Below are positions 34,599 through 44,302 of a DNA stretch of 64,000 nucleotides, in pieces. The position numbers and the translations under genes were made by a program. The stretch lies in the NCBI GenBank assembly GCA_031292915.1, contig JAUMSH010000058.1, positions 1 to 64,000 on the forward strand. The letters are read 5' to 3'. The DNA is from Collinsella sp. (GTDB taxonomy: Bacteria > Actinomycetota > Coriobacteriia > Coriobacteriales > Coriobacteriaceae). The notes beneath the pieces were generated by a model that saw nothing but the letters and a program-made list of their open reading frames with translations, made no database searches and was not told the DNA's origin. Numbering within the stretch: position 1 is the stretch's first letter; each line of letters starts with the position of its first letter.

Positions 34599-36557
34599 CT
34601 ACGACAGGAAAATCCTCGTCCTGCCGCATGCGTCAATGGCAACTGGCAGACGTGTACCGCCACGCTCGACCAGATAGCGTACCTGCCGACGACGCAAGCA
34701 GCCGCGGCAACGGACCTGTCCCGTCGCATCGGTGGCGCAGACGCCCTCGGCGGTCAGCAGGCAGTGCTCGCACACCATAAGCTCGGGACGGTCGGCGTCG
34801 ACCGGACCCAAGACGCTGGGTTCAGCAGCCAGTTCGGCAATACGCTCCGCATCATTGCCGAGCAACTCGGCCGGCAAGTACACCCGCCCCGCACCGAGTC
34901 CGCGCAGCCAGGTAAACGTGGCCCGATTCGCGCAGAACACCGGCGCCGCCACGTCAAACGTCACGCCCAGCTCGCGAGCGATCACCACCTGTCCCAGGTT
35001 GCGGCAGACGACGCGCCCGGCACGCTGTATCAGTGAGCGGGTCCAGTCAGCGTCACCCGTGCGGCACACCTCGTCAAGCACCACAACGGCGTCGGACAAA
35101 TCAAGTTCTCCGCGCGGGTCGGCATCCATCAGCTGCCAAGCAAAAACCATGCGAGTGGGAACCGCGCACTCCACCAACTCCGTGGACGCACCGCCATCCA
35201 CCGCAACGCCCTCAAAGGGCAGCACCTCAACGGCACGCGCAACGGGCGCAATCGCATCCGCCTCGGCCCGCATGCGCTCCAACACTGCCGCCGTCTGATC
35301 CAACACGCCGGCGCTGCGAATCAGGTACACCTCGCAGCCCACGTCCACTTTACGCTTACAATGCACGACGACGCGCTTCCCCGCTGCGGCATCCACCGGG
35401 CAGGGCACCTGCGGCCAGCGCTTGGGCACATCGGGACGCGCGTCGACACCCGGATAGAACCGAATCTCGAGCGTGTCACCCGCCGCCACGGCGGCGTCGA
35501 GCTCAACGGTCACCTCTTCGTGGCCCACAGCGACCAAACGCCCCACGCGCACGCCCTGGTTAATTGCGCGCTCAAAGCTCATCAGCTCGGCACCCGAACG
35601 CCCTCGCAGGTACGCATCGGTAAACCCACGGTTAAACGACCTTCCCAGCTCGCGCTCAAGCTCTTCCACGGCACCGGGATCCCACGCGCCGTCGCACAGC
35701 ATATCGAGTGCCCGGCGCCACACCCGCACCACGTTGAATACGTAATCGGGGTTCTTCATGCGCCCCTCGATCTTGAGCGACGCCACGCCGGCATCTACAA
35801 GCTCGGGCAGATGCGCAATACCCAGATAGTCGCGCGGGCACAACAGGCGATCCCCTTCGACGGCGACAACGCTCTGCCCCGCCTCGTCCACCAGGTCGTA
35901 CGCCAGACGGCACGGCTGCGTGCAGTCGCCGCGCATCGCCGAGCGCCCACGCCGCAGGGCCGAGAACTCGCACGCCCCCGAATAGCCGATGCAAATCGCA
36001 CCGTGGCAGAATACCTCGATGGGCACGCCCGTGGCACATAGCGCCGCAATCTCGTCGACCGTCAGCTCGCGTGCCGTCGTCACGCGCTCGACCCCCAGCT
36101 CATCGGCGGCAAGCCGCACGGCGCCTTCGCTATGAACGCCCGCCTGCGTGGACAGGTGAATCTCGACCCCGGGAATCACCGCGCGCAGCGCGCAGGCCAG
36201 CCCGGCATCGGCGACAATCAGAGCATCGGCGCCCAGCTCCAGTGCATGAGCTCCCAGCGCCACCGCGTCGGACAACTCATCGTCAAACACGAACACGTTG
36301 AGCGTCACGTACACACGCACGCCATGGGCATGCGCCACGGCACAACCGCGCGCAAACTCGTCATCCGTAAAGCCATGGGCGCTCACGCGGGCGTTAAAGA
36401 CGCCCAACCCCGCATAGATGGCATCGGCACCCGCGGCGATGGCCGCAAGCATCTGGTCGAGCCCGCCCGCCGGCGCCAGCAGCTCGGGCAGCGCCGCACC
36501 GGCAGCATCCAATCCAGTCTCGTATTGTCCGCTCGGCCCCATCGTCCGAATCGTCAT
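34599..36557 (-). CDS. U32-family peptidase
   Basis: About 652 residues. The N-terminal part is a U32 domain: LLAPAGGLDQMLAAIAAGAD, GLGVFNARV, the FCHGAICIGYSGACEFS signature and DCTQPCRL with clustered cysteines, as in YhbU/RlhA/TrhP-type proteins. The long C-terminal region has a DUF3656-like layout and ends with a Cys-rich segment (CEHCLLTAEGVC, then CRGCLRRR) that may bind metal. Several U32 members modify RNA and are not proteases, so the product name is provisional. The start at 36557 has AAGGAG upstream; the 36584 start lies before that site. Confidence 0.9.
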   Translation of the reverse strand: MTIRTMGPSGQYETGLDAAGAALPELLAPAGGLDQMLAAIAAGADAIYAGLGVFNARVSAHGFTDDEFARGCAVAHAHGVRVYVTLNVFVFDDELSDAVALGAHALELGADALIVADAGLACALRAVIPGVEIHLSTQAGVHSEGAVRLAADELGVERVTTARELTVDEIAALCATGVPIEVFCHGAICIGYSGACEFSALRRGRSAMRGDCTQPCRLAYDLVDEAGQSVVAVEGDRLLCPRDYLGIAHLPELVDAGVASLKIEGRMKNPDYVFNVVRVWRRALDMLCDGAWDPGAVEELERELGRSFNRGFTDAYLRGRSGAELMSFERAINQGVRVGRLVAVGHEEVTVELDAAVAAGDTLEIRFYPGVDARPDVPKRWPQVPCPVDAAAGKRVVVHCKRKVDVGCEVYLIRSAGVLDQTAAVLERMRAEADAIAPVARAVEVLPFEGVAVDGGASTELVECAVPTRMVFAWQLMDADPRGELDLSDAVVVLDEVCRTGDADWTRSLIQRAGRVVCRNLGQVVIARELGVTFDVAAPVFCANRATFTWLRGLGAGRVYLPAELLGNDAERIAELAAEPSVLGPVDADRPELMVCEHCLLTAEGVCATDATGQVRCRGCLRRRQVRYLVERGGTRLPVAIDACGRTRIFLS

Positions 36558-36719
36558 CGGCAAACTCCTTACCAAGGTATGCATTCACTCTGAAAAATGC
36601 CGTCTTCCAGCATACACGAGGCCTCGCGCGCCCCGTTTGGTTTATCGTGTAATAACTTATGTCCATCCTGCCCCGACGGCACATCCGCCGTCCGGCACGA
36701 CATACCTGGAGGTCAATAT

Positions 36720-38918
36720 ATGGGTCCTCGCCAACGACAGGGACGCAGCCGTTCAAAGACGCATGCCCTGCCCATAATCCTGCTCTCGTTTTTGGGCTTT
36801 TTGCTTATCGCGGGCGTGGCATTTGGCATCGGCATGGTCGGCAACGTCAACCGCTGGCTGTCCGATCTGCCCGACTACACCGACGCCAACGCGTATCTGG
36901 TGAGCGAGCCCACCGAGATCGTCGACTGCAACGGCAACAAGATCGCGAGCTTCTACACGCAAAACCGCAAGTCCATCACCAAGGACGAGGTCTCCCCCTA
37001 CGTGCTGCAGGGCACCGTTGACGTCGAGGACGAGCGCTTCTACGAGCACGGCGGTATCGACCTGTGGGGTATCGCGCGTGCTGCGGTGGCAACCCTCGGC
37101 GGCGGGCACGAAGGCGCCTCGACTATCACCCAGCAGCTGGTGCGCAACACCATCCTGCAGGAGGAGCAGTTCGACTCGACCATCGAGCGTAAGGTGCGCG
37201 AGGCCTACATCGCCATCAAGATGGAGGACATGTACTCCAAAGACGAGATCCTCATGATGTACCTCAACACCATCTATTACGGCCACGGCGCCTACGGTAT
37301 TGAGGCCGCCGCCGAGACCTACCTGTCCAAGAGCGCCGCCGACCTCACCCTGAGCGAAGCCGCGCTGCTCATCGGCCTTCCCAACTCGCCTTCGCAGTAC
37401 GACCCCACGGTCAATCCCGACCTGGCACTGTCTCGCCGCAACAAGGTCCTCGACAACATGCTGCGCCTGGGTCACATCACCCAGGAGGAGCACGATGCCG
37501 CACAGGCCGAACCCATCACCCTCAACGTGACCGAGATTTCGGGCAGCGGCGTCGACGTATACTCGCAGCCCTACTTTGTCGCCTATGTCAAGCAGCTGCT
37601 GGAGCAGGAGTTCTCGACCGACGTGCTCTTTAAGGGCGGCCTGACCGTCAAGACCACCATCGACCCCACGATGCAGCAGGTGGCAGAGAATGCCGTCCGC
37701 GAGCAGCTCGACACGCTCTCACTCGACGGCCTGGACATGGGCATGGTCGTCGTCGACCCCAAGACCGGCTACATCAAGTGCATGGTGGGCGGCTATGACT
37801 ACAACGCCGACGAGAACCACGTAAACCATGCCACGGCCAAGCGTCCCGTCGGCTCCACCTTTAAGGCCTTTACGCTGGCAACTGCCATCCAAAACGGCAT
37901 GAACCCCAACGTCACCCTCAACTGCAACTCGCCGCTCAAGGCCAAGGGCACCACGACCGAGGTCCAAAACTACGCCAACCATAGCTATGGCAACATCACG
38001 CTTAAGCAGGCGACGGCATACTCCTCCAACACCGGCTACATCCAGGTGGCGGAAGCCGTCGGCAACAGCAAGATCATCTCGCTCGTCAAAAAGCTCGGCA
38101 TCGATCCCGCCAAGGACAACATCGAGGACGTTCCCGTCATGACCCTCGGCACCGGCTCGATCTCGCCGCTCGAGATGGCCGCCGCCTACGCGACGTTTGC
38201 CAACGGCGGCTACTATCGCCAGCCGATCGCCATCACCGAGATTGACTCTCGTACCGGTTCGGTGCTGTACCAGCACACGGACAATCCCTCACAGGTGCTT
38301 ACCGAGGGCGAGGCCGCCGCGGTCACCGATGTTCTGTCCGGCGTCATGAAGGGCGGCGGTACGGGTGCTGCCGGCGCCCTGAGCGTCAACCAGCCCTATG
38401 CCGGCAAGACGGGCACCACCGACAACACCACCAACCTGTGGTTCTGCGGCTATACCCCGCAGCTGGCGTGCGCCCTGTGGACCGGCTATTCCGCGGGCGA
38501 GATCCCCATCCAAAAATACGGCACAGACCTGCTGGGCGACAGCACCAACCTGCCTGTCTTTAAGCGGTTTATGAACACCGTTCTGACCGGTACCGAGCGC
38601 GAGGAGTTTGCGACCGGAACGGCGCCCACCTACAAGAACAACAGCGTCTGGAAGTTCTACGGCACCAACAACACCAAGAAGACGGAGAACGACGACAAGG
38701 ACGAGAACGAGGACGAAGAGGAAACCACCACAACGACCACCACGACGACCACGACCACCGAGACCACGGGCGGCGACACCACCGGCGGCACCGGAACGAC
38801 CGGTGGCTCGACGGGCGGCTCCACTGGTGGTTCGACCGGCGGCGATGGCGGCACGCCTACGCCTACGCCTACGCCCACTCCCGATCCCTCGCCCACGCCT
38901 GACGATACGGTCGGCTAG
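36720..38918 (+). CDS. Class A penicillin-binding protein (PBP1A-like)
   Basis: A 732-residue bifunctional peptidoglycan synthase: cytoplasmic basic tail, TM about 17-40, GT51 glycosyltransferase domain (VEDERFYEHGGID with catalytic Glu, GASTITQQLVRN), then transpeptidase with KRPVGSTFK (Ser nucleophile), SSNTGY and KTGTT. The last 75 residues are low complexity: acidic, then twelve Thr, then Gly/Thr/Ser repeats, then Pro-Thr repeats. This tail is external and may be glycosylated or span the wall. GGAGG precedes ATG 36720; an upstream start at 36597 has no ribosome site. Confidence 0.95.
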   Translation: MGPRQRQGRSRSKTHALPIILLSFLGFLLIAGVAFGIGMVGNVNRWLSDLPDYTDANAYLVSEPTEIVDCNGNKIASFYTQNRKSITKDEVSPYVLQGTVDVEDERFYEHGGIDLWGIARAAVATLGGGHEGASTITQQLVRNTILQEEQFDSTIERKVREAYIAIKMEDMYSKDEILMMYLNTIYYGHGAYGIEAAAETYLSKSAADLTLSEAALLIGLPNSPSQYDPTVNPDLALSRRNKVLDNMLRLGHITQEEHDAAQAEPITLNVTEISGSGVDVYSQPYFVAYVKQLLEQEFSTDVLFKGGLTVKTTIDPTMQQVAENAVREQLDTLSLDGLDMGMVVVDPKTGYIKCMVGGYDYNADENHVNHATAKRPVGSTFKAFTLATAIQNGMNPNVTLNCNSPLKAKGTTTEVQNYANHSYGNITLKQATAYSSNTGYIQVAEAVGNSKIISLVKKLGIDPAKDNIEDVPVMTLGTGSISPLEMAAAYATFANGGYYRQPIAITEIDSRTGSVLYQHTDNPSQVLTEGEAAAVTDVLSGVMKGGGTGAAGALSVNQPYAGKTGTTDNTTNLWFCGYTPQLACALWTGYSAGEIPIQKYGTDLLGDSTNLPVFKRFMNTVLTGTEREEFATGTAPTYKNNSVWKFYGTNNTKKTENDDKDENEDEEETTTTTTTTTTTTETTGGDTTGGTGTTGGSTGGSTGGSTGGDGGTPTPTPTPTPDPSPTPDDTVG

Positions 38919-38941
38919 AAATTCATCCGGCCATAAGCAAC

Positions 38942-38984
38942 AAGGCCCCCGAGCAGCTTATTAAACTGCTCGGGGGCCTTTTAG
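38942..38984 (+). terminator. Strong intrinsic terminator after PBP gene
   Basis: AAGGCCCCCGAGCAG pairs perfectly with CTGCTCGGGGGCCTT around a 9-base loop and is followed by TTT. It lies 24 bases past the stop. Confidence 0.95.
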
Positions 38985-39106
38985 TTTAAAGCGACCTGGT
39001 GAGCGTTCTTTATACCGGCAAACAAAAAGGGGGTACCGACCAACGTCGATACCTCTTACAAGCCACTATGTCAGTTCACGCAGTGCCGAGCGCACGACCC
39101 GCACGC

Positions 39107-39544
39107 CTACTTGCGAGAATTGCTCAGCTTATTGATCAGCGCCTCGAGACGCTCGCCGTCCTCGGCCGTCTGGGCAATGACCAAAATCGTATCGTTGCCG
39201 GCAAGCGAGCCAAGCACATCGGGCAACTCTGCCGCATCAACGGCGGCGGCGATGCCGGAAGCCGTGCCAGGCTGAGCCTTGATCATAACCAGATTATCGG
39301 TACGCAGAACGCCCGTAACGAGCTCGGAAACCATACGCTGCAGGTGCAGGTCCTCTGCCAGAACATAGATGCCCTCAGGGAGCTTACGCAGCCCCATGTC
39401 GGCAATATCGCGAGAGACAGTCGCCTGCGTGCAATCAAAGCCCATAGCGCGGAGCTCATCGACCAGCACGCGCTGCGTGCGGACGTCCTTATTGCGCACA
39501 ATATCTCTAATGGCATCCTGGCGCCCATTGCGTTTTTTAGCCAT
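39107..39544 (-). CDS. argR: Arginine repressor, ArgR family
   Basis: A protein of 145 residues with the winged-helix N-terminus of ArgR (TQRVLVDELRAMGFDCTQATVSRDIADMGLRKLPEG) and the C-terminal arginine-binding hexamer domain (GTASGIAAAVDAAELPDVLGSLAGNDTILVI). It normally represses arginine synthesis and can activate arginine catabolism when arginine is bound. No arginine genes adjoin it. The carbamate kinase and carbamoyltransferase cluster 16 kb away could be a target, but I found no clear ARG box there. Start 39544 is chosen over 39577 for its GAGAGAGGG site. Confidence 0.93.
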   Translation of the reverse strand: MAKKRNGRQDAIRDIVRNKDVRTQRVLVDELRAMGFDCTQATVSRDIADMGLRKLPEGIYVLAEDLHLQRMVSELVTGVLRTDNLVMIKAQPGTASGIAAAVDAAELPDVLGSLAGNDTILVIAQTAEDGERLEALINKLSNSRK

Positions 39545-39676
39545 ACAAACCCTCTCTCCAAAAGATGGCGGAGACAATCAATCAGTGATTGAATAGTTTA
39601 ACGCTATTTGAAGGCTTTTGTGTATAAGAACGCGTTTCGAAACAATTCTATGCAAGTTTGTTTCGTAATGAGCCGT

Positions 39677-40717
39677 TTAGGCGGTTTTTGCGCCCGTCCG
39701 GTTAAGAAAAGCTGCCAGATGCGTACACATCACGCAGCGCGCGGGCTTGGCGCTGGCAATCGGCCCAAACAACAGACCAAGTCCCCGATGGTTGTCCTTG
39801 AGCGCGGCGACCATCTGACGGGTTCGAGGCGCATCGAGCATATCACGCATGCGGGCGGAACGCTCGATTGACGACAACCCATGCGGGCTCAGGCACAAAT
39901 TCTCGATGCAGGCGACCAGTCCGGCAAAGTAGAACTTTTGGCTTGCCAGCTTGAGCCGACCACCGCTATCTGCTTCCGAGAGTGAGTCCGCAAGCTCGTC
40001 GAGTGCTCGGATGTCATCGGATACCTTGGCATACATGGTGGGATCAAAGGCATCTGTAAGCTTAGGTGCCGCGGCGTGGAAACAAGCGTCGCCGCAGCCG
40101 GAGACGCGCTGCGCCCGCGAGAGCGCGCACGCCATAAACCCAACTGTGCGAAACACCTTGTCGCACAAAAGGCATGCCTCAAACAGCGAGCGGCTGTACA
40201 TCACGCCAGAGGTCTGAGCGACTAGGCCGCCTAAAATCAACTGGGACAGCCCGGTCACCATCGAAGACTTGTCTTCAATGACAATAGGGGCAACATCCAA
40301 GACGCGCGAATGGCGCTCTCGATGTGCATCATAGCGGTCGAGCGACACCGTGGGGAACACTATGTCTGCCGCAGTATCGCACGCGATATCGACCATCTTG
40401 GAAAGGGACTGCGGAGCTAACCACTCATCGGCGTTCATAGCGATGATTTGAGAGCCACGCGAGGCAGCAAAACCGGCACGAAGACAAGCACCGCGCTTCG
40501 CGTCCTCGACGTCAATCAAATCAATATGGATGTCCCTGTCGGCAGCAACTTGAAGCGAATGGCGCACACCGGGCGCAGCATCGCGGCAGACAACGACAAT
40601 CTGCAAATCGTAGAGGTCTTGGTTCTGGATACTCTCGAGCGCACGCATCGCATAGCTGGGCGAACCTTCTACCACAAGGATCACCGAAAGTCGCGGATGC
40701 GAGCCACGTCGAACCAA
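39677..40717 (-). CDS. Family 2-like glycosyltransferase
   Basis: A 346-residue protein whose first half is a GT-A fold of glycosyltransferase family 2: LSVILVVEGSPSYAMRALES, QIVVVCRDA, GACLRAGFAASRGSQIIAMNADEWL, where the NADEW segment replaces the usual DxD. The second half is rich in Ala and has no clear family motif. The start is TTG 40717 with GAGAGGA upstream. It is isolated between argR and truA. The altered DxD and lack of partners leave activity and acceptor unknown. Confidence 0.75.
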   Translation of the reverse strand: MVRRGSHPRLSVILVVEGSPSYAMRALESIQNQDLYDLQIVVVCRDAAPGVRHSLQVAADRDIHIDLIDVEDAKRGACLRAGFAASRGSQIIAMNADEWLAPQSLSKMVDIACDTAADIVFPTVSLDRYDAHRERHSRVLDVAPIVIEDKSSMVTGLSQLILGGLVAQTSGVMYSRSLFEACLLCDKVFRTVGFMACALSRAQRVSGCGDACFHAAAPKLTDAFDPTMYAKVSDDIRALDELADSLSEADSGGRLKLASQKFYFAGLVACIENLCLSPHGLSSIERSARMRDMLDAPRTRQMVAALKDNHRGLGLLFGPIASAKPARCVMCTHLAAFLNRTGAKTA

Positions 40718-40878
40718 GTTATCCGTCCTCTCGACAGCAATGAATCAAACCGTGGTTCATGGTACACCCCGGCAATAAAAGCAATGAGACACCAGTTGTA
40801 TTGCACGTCAAGAACAGATGTTGCACACGCGCAGCCCACAGATGACAGGTGTCGACGCACGACGCGTCGAGCCCTCCC

Positions 40879-41703
40879 CTAGTCGAGCACGACAAGCTCG
40901 GCGGGATCGTAATCCACGCCCATAAACGTAAGGCCGCAGGCAGGAGCCGTGGGGCCCGCAGCGGTACGGTCGCAAGCATCGATGACCTCGCGCATCCACT
41001 CGGGTTCACGGCGATGCATGCCAATCTCGACAAGCGTGCCCACGATCGTGCGGACCATCGAATGCAGAAACGCATTGCCCTCGATGGTAAACGTCAGGAT
41101 GTCCTCGCCAAACGCAACCTCATGGCCAAACTCGGCACGCATCACGCAGCGATGCGTGAGCTTGCCAACGGCAGACGCCACCTTGCAAAAGCTCTTAAAG
41201 TCCTGCTCACCCAAAAGCGCGGGACAGGCCGCAGACATGGCCTCGACGTCCAAGGGATAGCGATGCCACCACACGGCACCGCGGGACAGCACGGGGCGCG
41301 CGTCGCGATCGGCAATACGGTACGTATACGTACGGGAACGCGCATCAAAGCGTGCAGAAAAGCCTTTACGGGCCTTGTAGACCTCGTTTATGGCGATATC
41401 TTTGGGCAGGAGGGCATCCATAGCCCTCAGCCACCTACGGCGCGTCAAAGCCAACTCCGCGTCCGTTACGGGCACGCTGATGAACTGAGCCACGGCATGT
41501 ACGCCGGCATCGGTACGCCCCGCACACGTCAGGTCGATCGGACGGCGCAGGAGCGTCTCGATAGCGCGGCGCAGCTCGCCCGCAACCGTCGTCTGTCCAG
41601 GCTGCTCGGCAAAGCCGCTATAGGACGAGCCATCGTAGGCCACGCGGAAAACGAGCGTGGCGTCGAGCTCGGGAATCGAATTGAAATCAGACGGCGCGGT
41701 CAT
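40879..41703 (-). CDS. truA: tRNA pseudouridine synthase A
   Basis: A 274-residue TruA that modifies uridines 38-40 of the tRNA anticodon arm. The catalytic Asp is in CAGRTDAGVHAVAQ near residue 60; FSARFDARSRTYTYRI and SFCKVAS are also typical. It follows rplQ after a strong terminator. The ATG at 41703 is preferred to a TTG five codons upstream, with GGGAG as a weak ribosome site. The rpoA-rplQ-truA order is standard in Gram-positive bacteria. Confidence 0.95.
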   Translation of the reverse strand: MTAPSDFNSIPELDATLVFRVAYDGSSYSGFAEQPGQTTVAGELRRAIETLLRRPIDLTCAGRTDAGVHAVAQFISVPVTDAELALTRRRWLRAMDALLPKDIAINEVYKARKGFSARFDARSRTYTYRIADRDARPVLSRGAVWWHRYPLDVEAMSAACPALLGEQDFKSFCKVASAVGKLTHRCVMRAEFGHEVAFGEDILTFTIEGNAFLHSMVRTIVGTLVEIGMHRREPEWMREVIDACDRTAAGPTAPACGLTFMGVDYDPAELVVLD

Positions 41704-41740
41704 GGGCGCTCCCAACAAACAATCAACGGTATCGCGACAA

Positions 41741-41769
41741 AAAAAGAGGGGTACGCGAACGTACCCCTC
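41741..41769 (-). terminator. Intrinsic terminator after rplQ
   Basis: GAGGGGTACG pairs perfectly with CGTACCCCTC around a 4-base loop, followed by a run of seven T on the minus strand. It closes the long ribosomal-protein operon 27 bases past rplQ. Confidence 0.93.
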
Positions 41770-41795
41770 GAATATAGCCTATGCAGACGGATTGT

Positions 41796-42263
41796 CTACT
41801 CAGCGGTCTCCTCAGCAGGAGCCTCCTCGACAGCCTCGACCTTCTTGGGAGCAGCGGCCTTCTTGGGGGCCGGAGCAGCCTTCTTGGCCTTAGGCGTGCA
41901 AGGCTCGGTGACGAGCTCCATGATAACGATGGGAGCGTTGTCGCCCTTACGGTTACCGAGCTTCATGATGCGGGTGTAACCGCCGTTGCGGTCCTGCCAC
42001 ATGCCCTGGGCAGCCTTGTCGAAAATCTCGGCAACGAGCTGCTTATCGCCGAGCTTGGCGATGGCCAGACGACGAGAGTGCAGGTCGCCCTTCTTGGCCC
42101 AGGTGATGATCGGATCGACGACCGAACGCAGCGCCTTAGCGCGGGTCTCGGTGGTCTTGATGCGGTCGTTCTCGAAGAGGGCCTTGGCCAGGCTCTTCTT
42201 CATGGCCTTGGTGTGGCTCGCATCGGTGCCGAGCTTCAGGCCCTTCTTAACGTTATGACGCAT
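41796..42263 (-). CDS. rplQ: 50S ribosomal protein L17
   Basis: A bL17 of 155 residues. It starts MRHNVKKGLKLGTDASHTKA and has TTETRAKALRSVVDPIITWAKKG and GGYTRIMKLGNRKGDNAPIVIMEL. After about 120 residues, the usual length, an extra tail of Ala, Lys, Pro and Glu follows (KKAAPAPKKAAAPKK, then acidic). It is the last gene of the alpha-type operon behind rpoA. The added tail echoes that of L31 in this window. Confidence 0.97.
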   Translation of the reverse strand: MRHNVKKGLKLGTDASHTKAMKKSLAKALFENDRIKTTETRAKALRSVVDPIITWAKKGDLHSRRLAIAKLGDKQLVAEIFDKAAQGMWQDRNGGYTRIMKLGNRKGDNAPIVIMELVTEPCTPKAKKAAPAPKKAAAPKKVEAVEEAPAEETAE

Positions 42264-42293
42264 GGTCTAGTTTCTCCTCAAATATGCGAAGCA

Positions 42294-43235
42294 TTAAGCC
42301 TTCAGGCTCAGGCCCATGGACTCAAGCTTGTCCTTCACTTCCTCGATCGACTTAACACCGAAGTTACGGATGTTGAGCAGATCGTTCTCCGAGAACTCAA
42401 CGAGCTGACGGACCGAGTGAATGCTGGCGCGCTTAAGGCAGTTGTAGGAACGGACGGAAAGGTCCAGATCCTCGATCTGCTTGTCCAGCTCGGCGTTGTC
42501 GTTGGTGACCTCGGGAGCGAAGATCGAAGCCTCCTCCTCGACCTCGGGGGTCTCGGCAAGGTTCATAAAGGCGGCCATATGCTGGTTGATGATATTGGCA
42601 GCCTGGACCACGGCGTCGCGCGGAGCGATGGAGCCGTTGGTCTCGATCTCGAGGACAAGGCGGTCGTAGTCGGTGTGCTGACCGACGCGGCAAGCCTCAA
42701 CGAGCTTGGCGCAACGGGAAACCGGCGAGTACAGCGAGTCGACGTGGATCACACCGATGGGATCGTTGTCGCGCTTGTTGGCCTCGCCAGAAACATAGCC
42801 GCGGCCATAGCCGATGCGCATGCTCATGGTGAGATGGCCACCCTCGGTGAGCGTAGCGATGTGTTGCTCGGGGTTGACCAGCTCAAACTCGGACGGAATA
42901 AAGAAGTCCGCACCGGTGACCTCGCAGGGGCCGTCAACCGAGATGGTGGCGGTCGCCTCGTCGGTCGTGCCGAGAGCCCTGAAGACAAGACCCTTGACAT
43001 TCAGGACGATGTCGGTGACATCCTCGACCATGTTAGGGATGGTCATGAACTCGTGCTGCGCACCATCGATCTGAATAGCCTCGACGGCGGCACCCTCGAG
43101 CGAGGACAGAAGAACGCGACGAAGGGAGTTACCCAGCGTATCGCCGTAGCCACGCTCGAGCGGCTCGACGGAGACACGAGCAGACGTCTCGTTGATCTCT
43201 TCGACCTGAACCTGAGGCCTAATGAATTCTGACAT
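42294..43235 (-). CDS. rpoA: RNA polymerase alpha subunit
   Basis: A 313-residue alpha subunit: the N-terminal dimerisation domain (LERGYGDTLGNSLRRVLLSSLEGAAVEAIQIDGAQHEF) and the C-terminal UP-element and activator-binding domain (SVRSYNCLKRASIHSVRQL, IRNFGVKSIEEVKDKLESMGLSL), joined by an acidic linker. GGAGG precedes the ATG. It lies between rpsD and rplQ as in most bacteria. Confidence 0.98.
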   Translation of the reverse strand: MSEFIRPQVQVEEINETSARVSVEPLERGYGDTLGNSLRRVLLSSLEGAAVEAIQIDGAQHEFMTIPNMVEDVTDIVLNVKGLVFRALGTTDEATATISVDGPCEVTGADFFIPSEFELVNPEQHIATLTEGGHLTMSMRIGYGRGYVSGEANKRDNDPIGVIHVDSLYSPVSRCAKLVEACRVGQHTDYDRLVLEIETNGSIAPRDAVVQAANIINQHMAAFMNLAETPEVEEEASIFAPEVTNDNAELDKQIEDLDLSVRSYNCLKRASIHSVRQLVEFSENDLLNIRNFGVKSIEEVKDKLESMGLSLKA

Positions 43236-43267
43236 GTATTACCTCCAGCCTCAGCAGCCCGGATGGA

Positions 43268-43864
43268 CTACTTAGAGTAGAGCTCGACGATGAGCTGCTC
43301 GTTGATATCACCGCTGATCTGCTCACGCGTCGGCAGAGCGAGCACGTTACCAGACAGCTTCTCGATATCGACCTCAAGCCAGCCAGGGACCTCAAAGCGC
43401 TCGGAGGAAATCAGGGCCTCCTTGATGGGGAGGAGGTCACGGAACTTCTCGCCGACAGCGACAACGTCGCCGGCCTTGACGCGGTAGGACGGGATGTCCA
43501 CGCGCTTGCCGTTCACGGTGAAGTGACCGTGACGGACGGACTGACGAGCCTCTTTGCGGGTGCGGGCGAAGCCAAGACGGAAGACGACGTTGTCGAGGCG
43601 AGACTCAAGGATGATCATGAGGTTCTCACCGGTGACGCCGTTCATCTTACGGGCCTTGTTGAAGTAGCCGTGGAACTGCTTCTCCAGAACGCCATAGATG
43701 AACTTGACCTTCTGCTTCTCGCGCAGCTGCATGCCGTACTCAGATTCCTTGCGACGGCGCTTGGGCTGACGGATAGATTCCTTCTTGCTGCTGTAACCGA
43801 GCTCAGCGGGATCGATCCCGAGCTGACGGCAGCGCTTAAGAACAGGAGTCCTGTCGATTGCCAT
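43268..43864 (-). CDS. rpsD: 30S ribosomal protein S4
   Basis: A 198-residue uS4 with the S4 RNA-binding domain (SRLDNVVFRLGFARTRKEARQSVRHGHFTVNGKRV). The N-terminus (MAIDRTPVLKRCRQLGIDPAELG) lacks the zinc-binding cysteines found in some uS4 proteins. It nucleates 30S assembly on 16S rRNA. It is located between rpsK and rpoA; whether S4 feedback control acts here is not visible. Confidence 0.98.
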   Translation of the reverse strand: MAIDRTPVLKRCRQLGIDPAELGYSSKKESIRQPKRRRKESEYGMQLREKQKVKFIYGVLEKQFHGYFNKARKMNGVTGENLMIILESRLDNVVFRLGFARTRKEARQSVRHGHFTVNGKRVDIPSYRVKAGDVVAVGEKFRDLLPIKEALISSERFEVPGWLEVDIEKLSGNVLALPTREQISGDINEQLIVELYSK

Positions 43865-43883
43865 ATTGATACGATCCTTTCAG

Positions 43884-44288
43884 TTACACGCGGCGACGCT
43901 TCTTGGGGCGGCAGCCGTTGTGCGGAATGGGGGTCTTGTCCTGGATGCTCGAGACCTCGAGGCCAGCAGCCTGGAGGGAGCGGATGGCGGTCTCACGACC
44001 GGAGCCGGGGCCCTTGACGAAGACGGAAACCTTCTTCATACCGTGCTCCATGGCCTGCTTGGCAGCAGCCTCGGCAGCCATCTGGGCAGCGAACGGCGTG
44101 GACTTACGGGAGCCCTTGAAGCCCACCTGGCCAGCCGACTTCCAGGAAATGACGTTGCCCTGGGGATCGGTGATCGAAACGATCGTGTTGTTGAACGTAG
44201 AACGAATGTGAGCCTGGCCCACGGAAATGTTCTTACGGTCCGCGCGCTTCAGACGGGCAGCGCGAACGTTCTTCTTAGCAGTAGCCAT
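43884..44288 (-). CDS. rpsK: 30S ribosomal protein S11
   Basis: A 134-residue uS11, with AHIRSTFNNTIVSITDPQGNV, GFKGSRKSTPFAAQMAAE and the C-terminal IRSLQAAGLEVSSIQDKTPIPHNGCRPKKRRRV. It forms part of the 30S platform. Spacing of 14 bases to rpsM and 19 to rpsD fits one transcript. Confidence 0.98.
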   Translation of the reverse strand: MATAKKNVRAARLKRADRKNISVGQAHIRSTFNNTIVSITDPQGNVISWKSAGQVGFKGSRKSTPFAAQMAAEAAAKQAMEHGMKKVSVFVKGPGSGRETAIRSLQAAGLEVSSIQDKTPIPHNGCRPKKRRRV

Positions 44289-44302
44289 CTATCTAGCGCT
44301 CC

